A stretch of 64,000 nucleotides of DNA from Sediminibacterium sp. (GCA_030054095.1 JASGCO010000001.1:22731-86730), one strand, 5' to 3'; positions 47,458-57,120 are shown, counted from the stretch's first letter. Numbers and translations are program-made. Notes: generated by a model not told the origin, from the letters alone.

Positions 47458-48243
47458 CTACTCTATTAATACATACCGCCTGGCAGCTAACCACTTATTG
47501 GTAGCATTAAAATGCCACCATTCCGTAGTAATAGGAAAAAAACCAGAACGGCACATACATTGCCTTAAAATACGGCGGTTCCGAATCTGTTCAGGGGTTA
47601 AGTCGCCTTTTTCAAGATAAAACAATTCGTATCTGGGTTGGGCCAGTTTTCCAAAAAAATCAAATGGTGTGCCCATATCCAATACCATTCCCTTTTCCGT
47701 ATCATATACCGACACATCTACCGCGGCTCCGTAATTATGTAAAGACACCTGATCGGGCGGCGAAATATACAGGTACTTTTCATAAGTCCGGAGTTTTACA
47801 GAATCCCATATTAAGCACTGAACCGAAAGCGGCCTGGCCGCATCAAACAAAAGGAGCCGGTAAGAAGGGTTAATCTGCTTCAGATAATATTGGGCATTAC
47901 TCAATTTAATGGCTACATCGCAAGGTAAATAGGCATTCCGCAAACCTCCATACATATCCCGTTCCATAAAATTATCGTTGGTTCCATACTTTAATTCTAC
48001 GCATATTGACGTATCAAGAACCTTTACATTTACTAATCCTATGGCCACAAATCGCCGCTCCAGGTCCGAAGTATCTGCCTTAATACCTGTATCAGTTTCA
48101 CATACCATCCGGGTTATTTTCGCCACTGAGTCGGTAGGTATAACAGGTTTAACTGCTGGTTGTCTGTCTTCTTTACGCTGCTCGCCGCTGGCGCAACTAT
48201 AGCCCAGAAACAGTACCACAAATAAATATCCAATATGTTTCAA
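47458..48243 (-). CDS. VanX/DdpX-like D-Ala-D-Ala dipeptidase, lipoprotein
   Basis: 261 aa from a TTG at 48243, the start that lies downstream of the -7 box and gives a compact lipoprotein signal with lipobox GYSC; TTG 48249 is the alternative. The catalytic part (about 65-255) is a peptidase M15D domain: SLHNYGAAVDVSV provides the His and Asp zinc ligands and TEWWHF the catalytic Glu and third His. As an anchored lipoprotein it would act in the periplasm on D-Ala-D-Ala peptides, unlike the cytosolic VanX of resistance clusters. No vanH or vanA is nearby, so cell-wall recycling is more likely than resistance. Confidence 0.88.
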   Translation of the reverse strand: MKHIGYLFVVLFLGYSCASGEQRKEDRQPAVKPVIPTDSVAKITRMVCETDTGIKADTSDLERRFVAIGLVNVKVLDTSICVELKYGTNDNFMERDMYGGLRNAYLPCDVAIKLSNAQYYLKQINPSYRLLLFDAARPLSVQCLIWDSVKLRTYEKYLYISPPDQVSLHNYGAAVDVSVYDTEKGMVLDMGTPFDFFGKLAQPRYELFYLEKGDLTPEQIRNRRILRQCMCRSGFFPITTEWWHFNATNKWLAARRYVLIE

Positions 48244-48251
48244 AATCAACC

Positions 48252-48259
48252 CAAAAGTA
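48252..48259 (-). promoter_or_regulatory. Bacteroidota -7 box (TACTTTTG) of the VanX-like gene
   Basis: Exact TAnnTTTG on the minus strand, identical to the box at 26093. Ends 8 nt before the TTG start chosen at 48243. Confidence 0.5.
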
Positions 48260-48329
48260 CATTAATAATTAGTGAAAAAGAGCCCACTAATAACTGAACA
48301 GAATGCTTAATTTTATCCAAAATTTAGTT

Positions 48330-48818
48330 ATGCCTTCATTTGATATAGCCAGCAAACTGGATGCGCAGTTAATGGATAACGCTATTAATGTAGCCCGGAA
48401 AGACATTTTAAACCGCTGGGACTTTAAAGACAGCAAAAGCGAAATTGATCTGAACAAAAAAGACATGGTTCTAATGATTACCACCGAAAATGACATGCGT
48501 TTGGACGCCATCCTCGATGCCATTCACGGTCGTATGATAAAACAAGGATTAGATCCGCGTGGGTTAGATGAAAGCAAAGCGCATTACCCCAGTGGTACCA
48601 TGGTTAAAAAAGAAATTAAAATCCGTCAGGGGTTAGATAAAGAAGCTGCCAAAAAAATATTAAAAGACATAAAGGACACTAAACTAAAAGTAACTTCTCA
48701 GATTATGGATGACATTATACGTGTTAGCAGTAAAAACATAAGTGATTTACAAGCTGTTATTGCCATTTGTCGCAAAGGAGAGTATGATGTTCCCCTTCAG
48801 TTCATCAACATGAAATAA
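48330..48818 (+). CDS. yajQ: YajQ family nucleotide-binding protein
   Basis: 162 aa from ATG 48330 (MPSFDIASKLDAQLMDNAIN), the start conserved in the family; the frame to 48303 adds nine residues. Two ferredoxin-like halves end with IRVSSKNISDLQAVIA and YDVPLQFINMK, both typical. YajQ proteins bind nucleic acids, and some bind cyclic di-GMP and act with transcription factors. No partner is adjacent. Divergent from the VanX-like gene. Confidence 0.93.
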   Translation: MPSFDIASKLDAQLMDNAINVARKDILNRWDFKDSKSEIDLNKKDMVLMITTENDMRLDAILDAIHGRMIKQGLDPRGLDESKAHYPSGTMVKKEIKIRQGLDKEAAKKILKDIKDTKLKVTSQIMDDIIRVSSKNISDLQAVIAICRKGEYDVPLQFINMK

Positions 48819-48884
48819 AGCCTATCATCATTATAGCGTGTGCATCAAAACAAAAGTCAAATTAATACAGGAAATAAACACCAG

Positions 48885-49907
48885 ATGATTATCAGAAGTA
48901 AAGCCCCTCTGCGCATAGGTTTGGCCGGAGGTGGTACAGATGTAAGTCCTTATTCCGATCTTTATGGCGGCGCCATATTAAATGCCACTATTAATTTATA
49001 TGCCTACGCCAGCATAGAACCATTAAATAACGGAACCATCGAGTTTGTCATAGATGGTAACGGCCAGCATTTTAGTACCGCGTCGCAAACCGAATTGCCG
49101 TTAACACCCGGATTTGAATTATTTATCGGAGTCTATAATCGGATTGTAAAACAATTCAATACCGGCCCCTTATCGTTTCGGCTAACGTCTTACATTGAAG
49201 CGCCACAAGGTTCGGGCCTTGGCACTTCTTCTACCCTCGTTGTATCTATGCTCGGCGCGTTTGCCGAATGGCTGCAACTCCCCTTAGGAAAATACGACAT
49301 TGCCCATCTGGCCTTTGAAATTGAACGAATTGACCTGAAAATGGCCGGCGGAAAACAAGATCAATATGCTGCCACATTTGGAGGCATCAATTTTATGGAG
49401 TTTCTGGCCAACGATAAAGTAATTGTAAATCCGTTGCAGTTAAAACACAATGTGCTGCACGAACTCGAAAACACCCTGTTACTGTACTTTACCGCCACTC
49501 AACGCCTCAGTGCCACCATCATTGAAGAACAGGTGAAAAATGTGCATGAAAAAAATGAAAAAAGTATTGAAGCCATGCACCAGTTAAAAGAACAAGCCGT
49601 GGTAATGAAAGAGTCGCTGCTGAGAGGCGAACTCCTGAGTATTGGTGAAATTCTTAAAAACGGATGGGAACATAAAAAACAAATGGCTAAATCGATCAGC
49701 AATCCATTGATTGATACCATTTATGAAACGGCCTTAAAAAACGGAGCCAGTGGCGGAAAAATAAGCGGTGCCGGCGGCGGCGGCTTTATGTTTTTTCTTT
49801 GCCCGGCAGTCAGCAAAATTAAAGTGGCAAAAGCCATCGAGGAAATGGGCGGGCGCACACAGCCTTTTCAGTTTACGAACGAAGGTCTCATTACCTGGAG
49901 TATATAA
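48885..49907 (+). CDS. GHMP kinase, D-glycero-D-manno-heptose 7-phosphate kinase-like
   Basis: 340 aa from ATG 48885 ([19 protein letters not shown]), the family-typical start. GHMP motifs: [14 protein letters not shown] (motif 1), [15 protein letters not shown] (the ATP-phosphate loop) and [11 protein letters not shown] (motif 3). The first motif with GGGTD is that of HddA-type heptose kinases and the related sugar kinases of capsule and lipopolysaccharide routes. Other ADP/GDP-heptose genes are not in the window. Neighbour of yajQ and purC, so it may share only position. Confidence 0.85.
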   Translation: MIIRSKAPLRIGLAGGGTDVSPYSDLYGGAILNATINLYAYASIEPLNNGTIEFVIDGNGQHFSTASQTELPLTPGFELFIGVYNRIVKQFNTGPLSFRLTSYIEAPQGSGLGTSSTLVVSMLGAFAEWLQLPLGKYDIAHLAFEIERIDLKMAGGKQDQYAATFGGINFMEFLANDKVIVNPLQLKHNVLHELENTLLLYFTATQRLSATIIEEQVKNVHEKNEKSIEAMHQLKEQAVVMKESLLRGELLSIGEILKNGWEHKKQMAKSISNPLIDTIYETALKNGASGGKISGAGGGGFMFFLCPAVSKIKVAKAIEEMGGRTQPFQFTNEGLITWSI

Positions 49908-49933
49908 ATTATATTAAGAGAATCCATTACATT

Positions 49934-50866
49934 ATGTCAACGCATTCATACCAATTCAAAAATCAAACACTATTCTATAAAGGGAAAGTAAGAGACGTTT
50001 ATACTATTAACGATAAGTACCTTGTAATGGTGGCCAGTAACCGCATCAGCGCATTCGACGTGGTTTTACCCCGCCCGATTCCTTATAAAGGTCAGGTGTT
50101 AAATCAACTCGCTGCTCACTTTCTTGATGCCACCAAAGACATTGTTCCCAACTGGCTGATGAACTCACCTTTTCCCAACATCAGTATTGGTAAGCGCTGC
50201 GAGCCCTTTAAAGTAGAAATGGTTGTTAGAGGCTATCTGGCCGGCCATGCTGCCCGCACCTATACCTCCGGCTTACGAACCCTTTGTGGCGTTAACCTGC
50301 CTGAAGGACTAAAAGAAAATGACAAGCTACCCACTCCTATCATCACTCCTACTACCAAAGCCAGTGAAGGACACGACGAAGATATCAGCCGCGAGGAAAT
50401 TATCCGTCAGGGGATTGTCAGCGAAACGCATTATAAAGAACTGGAGCGGATCACGCTTGCGTTATATGCGCGGGGACAGGAAATGGCTAACAAAATGGGA
50501 CTTATTCTGGTTGACACCAAGTACGAATTTGGGCTATACAATGGCGTCATTACGTTGATGGATGAAATTCACACCCCCGACTCTTCCCGTTATTTTTATA
50601 GCGAAGGGTATGCCGAACGCCAGCAAAACGGTGAAGAACAAAAACAACTCAGTAAAGAGTTTGTCAGAAAATGGCTTATTGCCAATGGCTTTCAGGGAAA
50701 AGAAGGACAATCAGTTCCCGAAATGAGCGATACATGGATTTCAGAAATCAGCGACCGTTATATAGAATTGTATGAAAAGGTAACCGGACTTCCATTTAAA
50801 AAAGAAGATTATAACGAATCGGAAGTAGAACCCGCTATCAATCAATACATCGCCACATTAACCTAA
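49934..50866 (+). CDS. purC: Phosphoribosylaminoimidazole-succinocarboxamide synthase (PurC)
   Basis: 310 aa, the longer PurC class. Conserved signatures [53 protein letters not shown] and [13 protein letters not shown] are intact. Catalyses ATP-dependent joining of CAIR and aspartate in purine synthesis, in the cytosol. Starts 26 nt after the GHMP kinase and is followed 6 nt later by the membrane protein gene, so the three may be co-transcribed. Confidence 0.97.
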   Translation: MSTHSYQFKNQTLFYKGKVRDVYTINDKYLVMVASNRISAFDVVLPRPIPYKGQVLNQLAAHFLDATKDIVPNWLMNSPFPNISIGKRCEPFKVEMVVRGYLAGHAARTYTSGLRTLCGVNLPEGLKENDKLPTPIITPTTKASEGHDEDISREEIIRQGIVSETHYKELERITLALYARGQEMANKMGLILVDTKYEFGLYNGVITLMDEIHTPDSSRYFYSEGYAERQQNGEEQKQLSKEFVRKWLIANGFQGKEGQSVPEMSDTWISEISDRYIELYEKVTGLPFKKEDYNESEVEPAINQYIATLT

Positions 50867-50872
50867 AACAAT

Positions 50873-52165
50873 ATGAATACGGTATTCCAATATCCGCTTA
50901 TAGAATGGAACGGGCTTAAAAAGACAGGGTTCCGTTTCAGTTTTATTTTTGTGATAGTGTTTATTCTTCCGTTTCCATTCGATTTTTTATTACCCTTTAC
51001 TTCCCTTCCTGGAGAACTGATCACAAAACTGTATAATGCCATTATACCGGGCATTGGGCAACATGTATTGGGAATTCAGGAACCGATTGATCTGGAAGTA
51101 AACGGCAGCGGCGATAAAACGATGAATTACGTTACGCTGTTCATCAATTTTAGTTTAGCGTGTATTGGCGCTCTGATCTGGGGGCTGGCCGACCGTAAAC
51201 GAAAATCGTACTCTGTATTATTTTACTGGTTTTGGGTAGTATGCCGTTACTACATGGCATTCACTATGTTTGGATACGGTTTTGCCAAAGTATTCAAATT
51301 ACAAATGGGGGCCCTGAGTCTTAATCAGTTGGTTCAACCCATTGGTGAACAAAGCCCTATGGGTATGGCCTGGAATTTTATCGGGTTCTCTGATCTGTAT
51401 TGTCGTTTTAGCGGATGGGCCGAGGTAATTGCCGGCGGACTCCTGATTTTTAACCGCACACGTTTACTGGGTGGTTTATTATGCTTTGTGGTAATGGTAC
51501 ACGTTATGCTCCTTAATTTCGCATACGACATTCCCGTAAAAATTTATTCATCGTTTCTGGTTTACCTCAGTATAATTATACTAAGTCCTTACTTTAAACG
51601 CGTCATTGGAGTTTTATTCAGTAACCGGTTTGTTAACACACTCGACGAAGCGCCTTTGTTTAAAAGAACATGGTTAAATAAAGCAGCGCTTGGATCAAAA
51701 TACCTTGTTACCATTGCGGTACTTTGGTTCACCATCAGTCAAAACACCGATCAGCAACAAAACTATGGCGAAAAAGCGCCTCCCCCTCCTTTATACGGCA
51801 TTTACGAAACCAAAACCTGCCTCAAAAACAAAGACACCATTTACGCTTTTGCAGATAGTTTAGCCTGGAAACGCCTTATCTTTAACTGGCCCGGATTTGC
51901 CAGCGTATTAAAATATAGCGATCAGAAACTCCGGCTCACCTGCGAAGTGGATACAATAAAGCATCACATACACTTTACCGACCGGAACGATTCTACCATA
52001 CAGTACAACTTGAACTATGCCCTGCTGAATGATTCCATGTATCAATTTACCGGAATGCTGAAACAGGATACATTTACATTTATATCACTCCGAAAAACCC
52101 GGAAAGATTTCCTCTTGTATAAACGCGGATTCCACTGGGTAAACGAATATCCCTTTAATCGTTAA
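50873..52165 (+). CDS. Integral membrane protein, DoxX-like, with C-terminal soluble part
   Basis: 430 aa. About eight hydrophobic segments in the first 300 residues, with FTMFGYGFAKVFKLQMG and SGWAEVIAGGLLIFNRTRLLGG resembling DoxX-type helices (Arg/Lys and Gly-Ala pattern). Residues about 305-430 are polar and look like a beta-rich periplasmic part (TCEVDTIKHHIHFTDRND). Function unknown. Tight spacing after purC. The DoxX link is tentative. Confidence 0.65.
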   Translation: MNTVFQYPLIEWNGLKKTGFRFSFIFVIVFILPFPFDFLLPFTSLPGELITKLYNAIIPGIGQHVLGIQEPIDLEVNGSGDKTMNYVTLFINFSLACIGALIWGLADRKRKSYSVLFYWFWVVCRYYMAFTMFGYGFAKVFKLQMGALSLNQLVQPIGEQSPMGMAWNFIGFSDLYCRFSGWAEVIAGGLLIFNRTRLLGGLLCFVVMVHVMLLNFAYDIPVKIYSSFLVYLSIIILSPYFKRVIGVLFSNRFVNTLDEAPLFKRTWLNKAALGSKYLVTIAVLWFTISQNTDQQQNYGEKAPPPPLYGIYETKTCLKNKDTIYAFADSLAWKRLIFNWPGFASVLKYSDQKLRLTCEVDTIKHHIHFTDRNDSTIQYNLNYALLNDSMYQFTGMLKQDTFTFISLRKTRKDFLLYKRGFHWVNEYPFNR

Positions 52166-52195
52166 CCACATCTGCAGAATACCTTTATCTTTACA

Positions 52196-52203
52196 CAATG
52201 AAA
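52196..52203 (+). promoter_or_regulatory. Near-consensus -7 box (TATCTTTA)
   Basis: TATCTTTA lies 92 nt before the small ORF at 52296 and could drive it and the M28 peptidase. Only the last base differs from TAnnTTTG; no -33 TTG seen. Confidence 0.3.
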
Positions 52204-52295
52204 TAGTTATGAGCAGAAGTACTCCCATACGATGGAAGGTAAAACAAAGACATACTATTACATGTGGCGAAACGTAAAAAACAAATTATCTGCGT

Positions 52296-52469
52296 ATGAA
52301 AAATAAATGGTTGGGCTATCTGGCATCTTTACTGATTACACTTGCCGGAATTGTATTTATTGTTGCGGGAAAGATAGGTGCCGGTATTTTTCTTATCCTG
52401 GTCGGAATAGGTGGAGCCATCTTAAAATTCAAACTCATGAATCATGAATACACTGACAAAAAAGATTAA
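52296..52469 (+). CDS. 57-aa two-helix membrane protein
   Basis: Short frame of 57 codons: MKNKWLGYLASL, a first hydrophobic helix (about 5-24), a short basic turn with K26, a second glycine-rich helix (about 28-45) and a polar tail HEYTDKKD. Charged ends and two clean helices speak for a real protein. It overlaps the peptidase gene by 26 nt in another frame, suggesting translational coupling. No family recognised. Confidence 0.5.
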   Translation: MKNKWLGYLASLLITLAGIVFIVAGKIGAGIFLILVGIGGAILKFKLMNHEYTDKKD

Positions 52470-53685
52470 AACACTGCTACTATTGGTAGTGTTGGGTTGC
52501 ACACTTAATACACACGCTCAGGATATTTCAGAACGTCAGTTACGAAGAGATATTGGCTTCCTGGCATCCGATGTGTTAAAGGGTCGCGGCACCTCTTCTC
52601 CCGAGGAAAAATTAGCCGCCGAATACATTGCCGGACAATTTAAAAGATACAAGTTAAGCAGTTTTAATAATTCTTATTTAAAACCATTCACTTACAAAAA
52701 ACCAAAAAATCCGCACGATACAGCGGGGGGAGGTGAAAATCTTACCGCTTATAACGTGGTCGGTTTTCTCGACAACAAAGCACCCTATACAATAGTTGTT
52801 GGCGCTCACTACGATCACCTTGGACTTGGCCACGACCACAACAGCCTTGATGCGAATCCCGAAGGAAAAATACACAATGGTGCCGATGACAATGCCAGCG
52901 GAACTGCCGGAGTTCTTGCCCTTGCTCGTCATTTTTGTTCCAACAACAAAACAGAACCGTTTAATATGCTGTTCCTCTGTTTTAGTGGCGAAGAACTGGG
53001 GCTTTTAGGATCTAAAAAATACTGCGACAATCCGGACCTTGATCTTAAAACCATAAACTATATGATCAACATGGACATGATTGGTCGCTTAAACGATTCC
53101 ACCCGAAAATTAATGGTGTATGGCGTTGGCACCTCACCCACCTGGGTTCCTCTGCTCGATCAGTACAAAAGCAACTTCTCCATTAAAAAAGACAGCAGCG
53201 GCATTGGCCCCAGCGATCAAACATCGTTCTACCTTAAAGATATTCCCGTTCTGCATTTCTTTACCGGACAGCACAGCGATTACCACAAACCCGGCGATGA
53301 CATTGAAAAAATTAACTTCAGGGGCGAAGTAGAAGTGCTTAAATACATAGCGCAGCTAATGGAGCAAACCTTTATTCTGCCCAAACTAACATTCCAGAAA
53401 ACCAAAACCTCTGAAAAAGACAAAGTCAGTTTTAAAGTCACTATGGGTGTTATGCCCGATTATAGTTTTGAAGGAGAAGGCATGCGGATAGACGGTGTAA
53501 CCGATGGTAAACCCGCCGCCAAAGCCGGCATCGAAAAGGGCGACATTATCATTGGCTTAGGCCAATACCCTGTTAAATCTGTTCAGGACTATATGAAAGC
53601 CCTGTCTAATTTTAAAAAAGGTGATGCCACTATTGTAAAGCTAAAACGTAAAGAGATTCTAAAAGAACTGGCGCTAACGTTTTAA
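52444..53685 (+). CDS. M28 family zinc aminopeptidase with C-terminal PDZ domain
   Basis: 413 aa with a signal peptide (ending NTHAQ), so periplasmic or secreted. M28 metal ligands are all visible: H and D in GAHYDHLGLGHD and GADDNASGTAG, the Glu pair in FSGEELGLLGS, D in INMDMIGRLND, and the last H in HSDYHKPGDD. Residues about 330-410 form a PDZ domain (MRIDGVTDGKPAAKAGIEKG, DYMKALSNFKKGD). It probably removes N-terminal residues from periplasmic peptides; a PDZ tail is known in this subclass. Follows the 57-aa gene. Confidence 0.92.
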   Translation: MNTLTKKIKTLLLLVVLGCTLNTHAQDISERQLRRDIGFLASDVLKGRGTSSPEEKLAAEYIAGQFKRYKLSSFNNSYLKPFTYKKPKNPHDTAGGGENLTAYNVVGFLDNKAPYTIVVGAHYDHLGLGHDHNSLDANPEGKIHNGADDNASGTAGVLALARHFCSNNKTEPFNMLFLCFSGEELGLLGSKKYCDNPDLDLKTINYMINMDMIGRLNDSTRKLMVYGVGTSPTWVPLLDQYKSNFSIKKDSSGIGPSDQTSFYLKDIPVLHFFTGQHSDYHKPGDDIEKINFRGEVEVLKYIAQLMEQTFILPKLTFQKTKTSEKDKVSFKVTMGVMPDYSFEGEGMRIDGVTDGKPAAKAGIEKGDIIIGLGQYPVKSVQDYMKALSNFKKGDATIVKLKRKEILKELALTF

Positions 53686-54036
53686 CAACCACTTACCATT
53701 CCCGCTACCATCTCTGCTTTTAATTGACAAACAAGGTTTTAGTGTAAGCGGAAGTGTACTATCAAAAAGCGTGGCACCATCAACGCCCACGCACTTTGCA
53801 TGATTTAACCGTAAGATGAAAAACCTACCCAAAACATCTCATTCCCGGCACGTTTACCATACTTTCTATTGAGCGGTTTTTAAAAGTCCTTCAACGGTTT
53901 TCGATACTACCTCATTACGTCCCGTCGAATATTAAAGCACTGTTATCCTGCAAAACCGGGTTAAACCATCTGTTTCATCGTAAACACTATCCCCGTTTAA
54001 TATTTTTTACTATTTTTAACAATCTTTTTATATTAA
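53686..54036. other. 351-bp gene-free region before the OmpA-like gene
   Basis: No ORF, clear terminator or dyad recognised. The right end is very AT-rich (54000-54036) as expected before a start, but no exact TAnnTTTG box was found. Confidence 0.4.
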
Positions 54037-56457
54037 ATGAAGAAACGTTTATTTTTAAGTTGTACTGTATTAGCGCTCTCCCTCTCCTCCTTAGCTCAGG
54101 ATTTTCTGGGATTTGCCAACAGTAATTACGCCGGAGTTACCGGTGCTTACATTAATCCGGCCAACATAGCGGACAACCGCATGAAAGCGGATATTAGTCT
54201 GGTTGGACTAAACCTGATGGCAGGGAATAATCTTGCAGGCGTAAAGCGTAGCAAGCTGAACTACAAGTACAGTATGGGCAGTAATTATTTCGAATTCATT
54301 GACCAAAGCTGGAACGACACCAAAAAAGGATCGCCTACCTACTGGCGCAATAACTTTCAGTTTAACGAATCCTCTAAACCGCATTCCGTTTATCTGAATA
54401 CACGCGTAGCGCTTCCTTCGTTTATGATAAATATTAATCATAAAAACGCCATTGCGTTTACGTGGAACCTTAGAACGTTTGTAAATATAGATGGTGTTGG
54501 CCCCGAACTGGCCCGCCTGGCCTACGAAGAGTTTAAATACCCAACCCTGTGGGTTAAAAATTTCAAAAACCCTTACTTCAGCGCGCAGGCTATGGCCTGG
54601 GCCGATTATGGGTTAACCTACGCCCGTGTACTTAAGGAAGACGGTAAACATTTTGTAAAAGCCGGCGCTACCGTTAAGTTATTACAGGGATTGGGTTCAG
54701 CCTACACCTTTATTAAAGACCTTAAATACGAATTTATCACCGACACCACCATCGCCCTGTTTCAAAGTGAAGTAAATTATGGTCACTCCGAAAACTTTGA
54801 CATTCGCGACCAGAACGACATTAAATACAAATTCGAATCCTTCCCGGGTGTAGGTTTCGATTTTGGTGGGGTGTACGAATATCGCCCTGATTATGAAAAA
54901 TACAAATACGACATGGACGGAGAAAAAGGACTGTGGCGTAACGATTTAAACAAGTACAAACTTCGTGTAGGTTTATCCGTTGTAGATATCGGATCCATCA
55001 AATTTAAAAAAGGATCGTTCGCCAACGATTTCCGTGCCGATATTGGTTACTGGAATCTGAAACCCGTAGATGTCAATTCCATTGGCGGTTTCGATACCCT
55101 TATGAAAAACATGTTTGTGCAAACCAGTACGGAGAAAACCTACCGAATGGCCTTGCCTACCACCATTAACACTACCGTTGATTACCATATCTGGAAACCG
55201 TTTTATGTTAACTTTACCGGAGCGTATGCCATTCCGTTTAAAAAACGCCCTACCAAGGTTCACGATTTTAGCGCTCTTAGCATTACCCCACGTTTCGACC
55301 ACAAATGGTTTGGGTTTGCCGTACCGGTTAACTACAATTTCCTGTACGCCAATACACCAACCCCTGTTAACGTAGGCGCCATGGTGCGTTTAGGTCCATT
55401 AGTATTAGGATCAAACAGCCTCATGAACCTGTTTGTACAAAACCGTACCATTTACGGCGCTGATTTTTATACACTGGTGAAAGTACCTATTCCGTATGGT
55501 AAACCAAGAGATAAAGATAAAGATGGCATCTCTGACCGTAAAGACAAATGTAAACTTGTGCCTGGTGTATGGGAATTTATGGGTTGTCCGGATAAAGACG
55601 GTGACCACATACAAGATAGCGAGGACAAATGTCCGGATGTGGCTGGTGTAAAAGAATTACAGGGTTGTCCGGATAAAGATGGCGATGGCATTACCGATGC
55701 TGAAGATGCCTGTCCGGATGATAAAGGTTTAGCCGAATTTAAAGGCTGTCCTGACCGCGATGGCGACAAAATTATTGACAAAGAAGATGAGTGTCCCGAT
55801 GAAGCTGGTTTAGCCGAGTTTATGGGTTGTCCTGATAAAGACGGCGATAAAACACCGGATAAATACGATGCGTGTCCTGATATATTTGGCCCTAAAGAAT
55901 ACAAAGGCTGTCCTGATAAAGATGGCGACACCGTGTTAGATAAAGACGATGGCTGTCCGGATGTGGCAGGCCCTGTGGAAAACAAAGGCTGTCCATGGCC
56001 TGATACCGATAAAGATGGTGTAGTGGATAAAGACGATGGCTGTCCTACGGTTCCTGGTCCGGTGGAAAACAAAGGTTGTCCGTTAATGAAAGCGGCCGAA
56101 CAACGCATTCTGGAGCGCGCGTTTTCGAGTCTTGAATTTGCTACCGGAAAAGACATCATTAAGCCGGTATCCTTCCCAAGCTTAAACGACCTTGCTAAAT
56201 TAATGGTACAACATAAAGGCGACTGGAAGCTGAGACTCAGCGGACACACTGATAATCAGGGCGACGCGGATAAAAACATGTTGTTATCTGAAAAACGCAG
56301 TAAAGCCGTTAAAAAATACCTGGTGAAAAAAGGCGTACCGGAAGAAAACATCTTAACCGAATGGTTTGGTCAAACCCTGCCAATTGCCGACAACAACACC
56401 GCCGCAGGCCGTCAGAAAAACCGTCGTGTAGAAATGAAAGTGATCTACAAAGAATAA
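54037..56457 (+). CDS. DUF5723 / thrombospondin type 3 repeat / OmpA-like outer-membrane protein
   Basis: 806 aa with a signal peptide (ending SLAQ). Residues about 22-485 are DUF5723, an outer-membrane barrel-like domain (FLGFANSNYAGVTGAYINPAN). About 490-690 hold seven calcium-binding thrombospondin type 3 repeats of the form DKDGDGITDAEDACPD. The C-terminal OmpA domain (about 700-806) has LSEKRSKAVKKYL and GRQKNRRVEMKV, which bind peptidoglycan. It would link outer membrane to cell wall. A terminator follows at 56481. Confidence 0.92.
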   Translation: MKKRLFLSCTVLALSLSSLAQDFLGFANSNYAGVTGAYINPANIADNRMKADISLVGLNLMAGNNLAGVKRSKLNYKYSMGSNYFEFIDQSWNDTKKGSPTYWRNNFQFNESSKPHSVYLNTRVALPSFMININHKNAIAFTWNLRTFVNIDGVGPELARLAYEEFKYPTLWVKNFKNPYFSAQAMAWADYGLTYARVLKEDGKHFVKAGATVKLLQGLGSAYTFIKDLKYEFITDTTIALFQSEVNYGHSENFDIRDQNDIKYKFESFPGVGFDFGGVYEYRPDYEKYKYDMDGEKGLWRNDLNKYKLRVGLSVVDIGSIKFKKGSFANDFRADIGYWNLKPVDVNSIGGFDTLMKNMFVQTSTEKTYRMALPTTINTTVDYHIWKPFYVNFTGAYAIPFKKRPTKVHDFSALSITPRFDHKWFGFAVPVNYNFLYANTPTPVNVGAMVRLGPLVLGSNSLMNLFVQNRTIYGADFYTLVKVPIPYGKPRDKDKDGISDRKDKCKLVPGVWEFMGCPDKDGDHIQDSEDKCPDVAGVKELQGCPDKDGDGITDAEDACPDDKGLAEFKGCPDRDGDKIIDKEDECPDEAGLAEFMGCPDKDGDKTPDKYDACPDIFGPKEYKGCPDKDGDTVLDKDDGCPDVAGPVENKGCPWPDTDKDGVVDKDDGCPTVPGPVENKGCPLMKAAEQRILERAFSSLEFATGKDIIKPVSFPSLNDLAKLMVQHKGDWKLRLSGHTDNQGDADKNMLLSEKRSKAVKKYLVKKGVPEENILTEWFGQTLPIADNNTAAGRQKNRRVEMKVIYKE

Positions 56458-56480
56458 CATAAAAACATTCTATCTGTTTT

Positions 56481-56519
56481 AAACTCCCCTGTTGCAAACG
56501 TAGCAGGGGAGTTTTGCTT
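56481..56519 (+). terminator. Rho-independent terminator after the OmpA-like gene
   Basis: Perfect 11-bp stem AAACTCCCCTG/CAGGGGAGTTT with a 12-nt loop (arms 56481-56491 and 56504-56514), followed by a T-rich run. Confidence 0.85.
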
Positions 56520-56580
56520 TAGGAAAATTTAAAGTATTGCCATTTTTAATCGTGAATAATCACCCCTCAAAAAGTACCTA

Positions 56581-57120
56581 ACGCTTTAGCCCTTCCCACG
56601 CTCTCTACCCGGCCTCGGAAATTTTCGCGTGTGAAATGGAGCGTTGCAAAAGCGCAAGCTACGTGCGAAGAAGATTTGCAGCGCCGCGTTACAAGAATAG
56701 ATGTCGTTCTATCCGCCTTTAAATCTTCGGCTTGCAAGGCGACAATTTCACCGCGAAAAGTTCCGAAGCCTTGACTTTTGGCTCTGCCGCACAACCTGGC
56801 TCCTTCGGCCCTGTGTCAAGACAAAGTGCGATAGAACTCAACTAAAATCCATTATCCCAGATCATGCATTTGGGCGTGCCCCCCTCTTACTTTGAAGGCT
56901 TCACTTCATCACCTTGTTGATAGTAAATGTAAAATAACCCTGCAATCAATGCGGTGGGGGTCGGCCTTTCCGCTGTAGCTTGCTGGTACTTTGCCGCATC
57001 GCATCCGTGTGCGTGGGCTTACGCTGTGCGCCTCCGCCACGTTGCGCTGCTGGCAAAGCCCTGCGCAAGGCTGCCGCTGCAATGCCTCACGCGAAAAAAG
57101 GGTACATGAAATACAAAAGT
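56581..57120. repeat. GC-rich, hairpin-dense intergenic element
   Basis: Base composition is far GC-richer than the AT-rich neighbours and no ORF is believable. Left part: imperfect 24-nt inverted repeat, arms 56614-56637 and 56745-56768, enclosing nested pairs GCAAGC/GCTTGC (56654, 56730) and GAAGATTT/AAATCTTC (56670, 56721) and a terminal stem around 56697-56712, that is one long hairpin of about 155 nt. Right part: GGGCGTGCCCCC (56872) faces GGTGGGGGTCGGCC (56953), and CTTTGCC/GGCAAAG (56989, 57052) and the 14-bp near-palindrome GCCCTGCGCAAGGC (57058). I recall GGGCG-CCCC...GGGGTCGGGCT-like intergenic repeats in Bacteroidota, but cannot verify this here. Confidence 0.55.

Noticed and set aside
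55467..56249. Long minus-strand frame (260 codons) opposite the OmpA-like gene
   Set aside because: It mirrors the seven calcium-binding repeats, giving a low-complexity Ser/Pro/Gly protein. No start signal and no family resemblance; shadow of the real gene.
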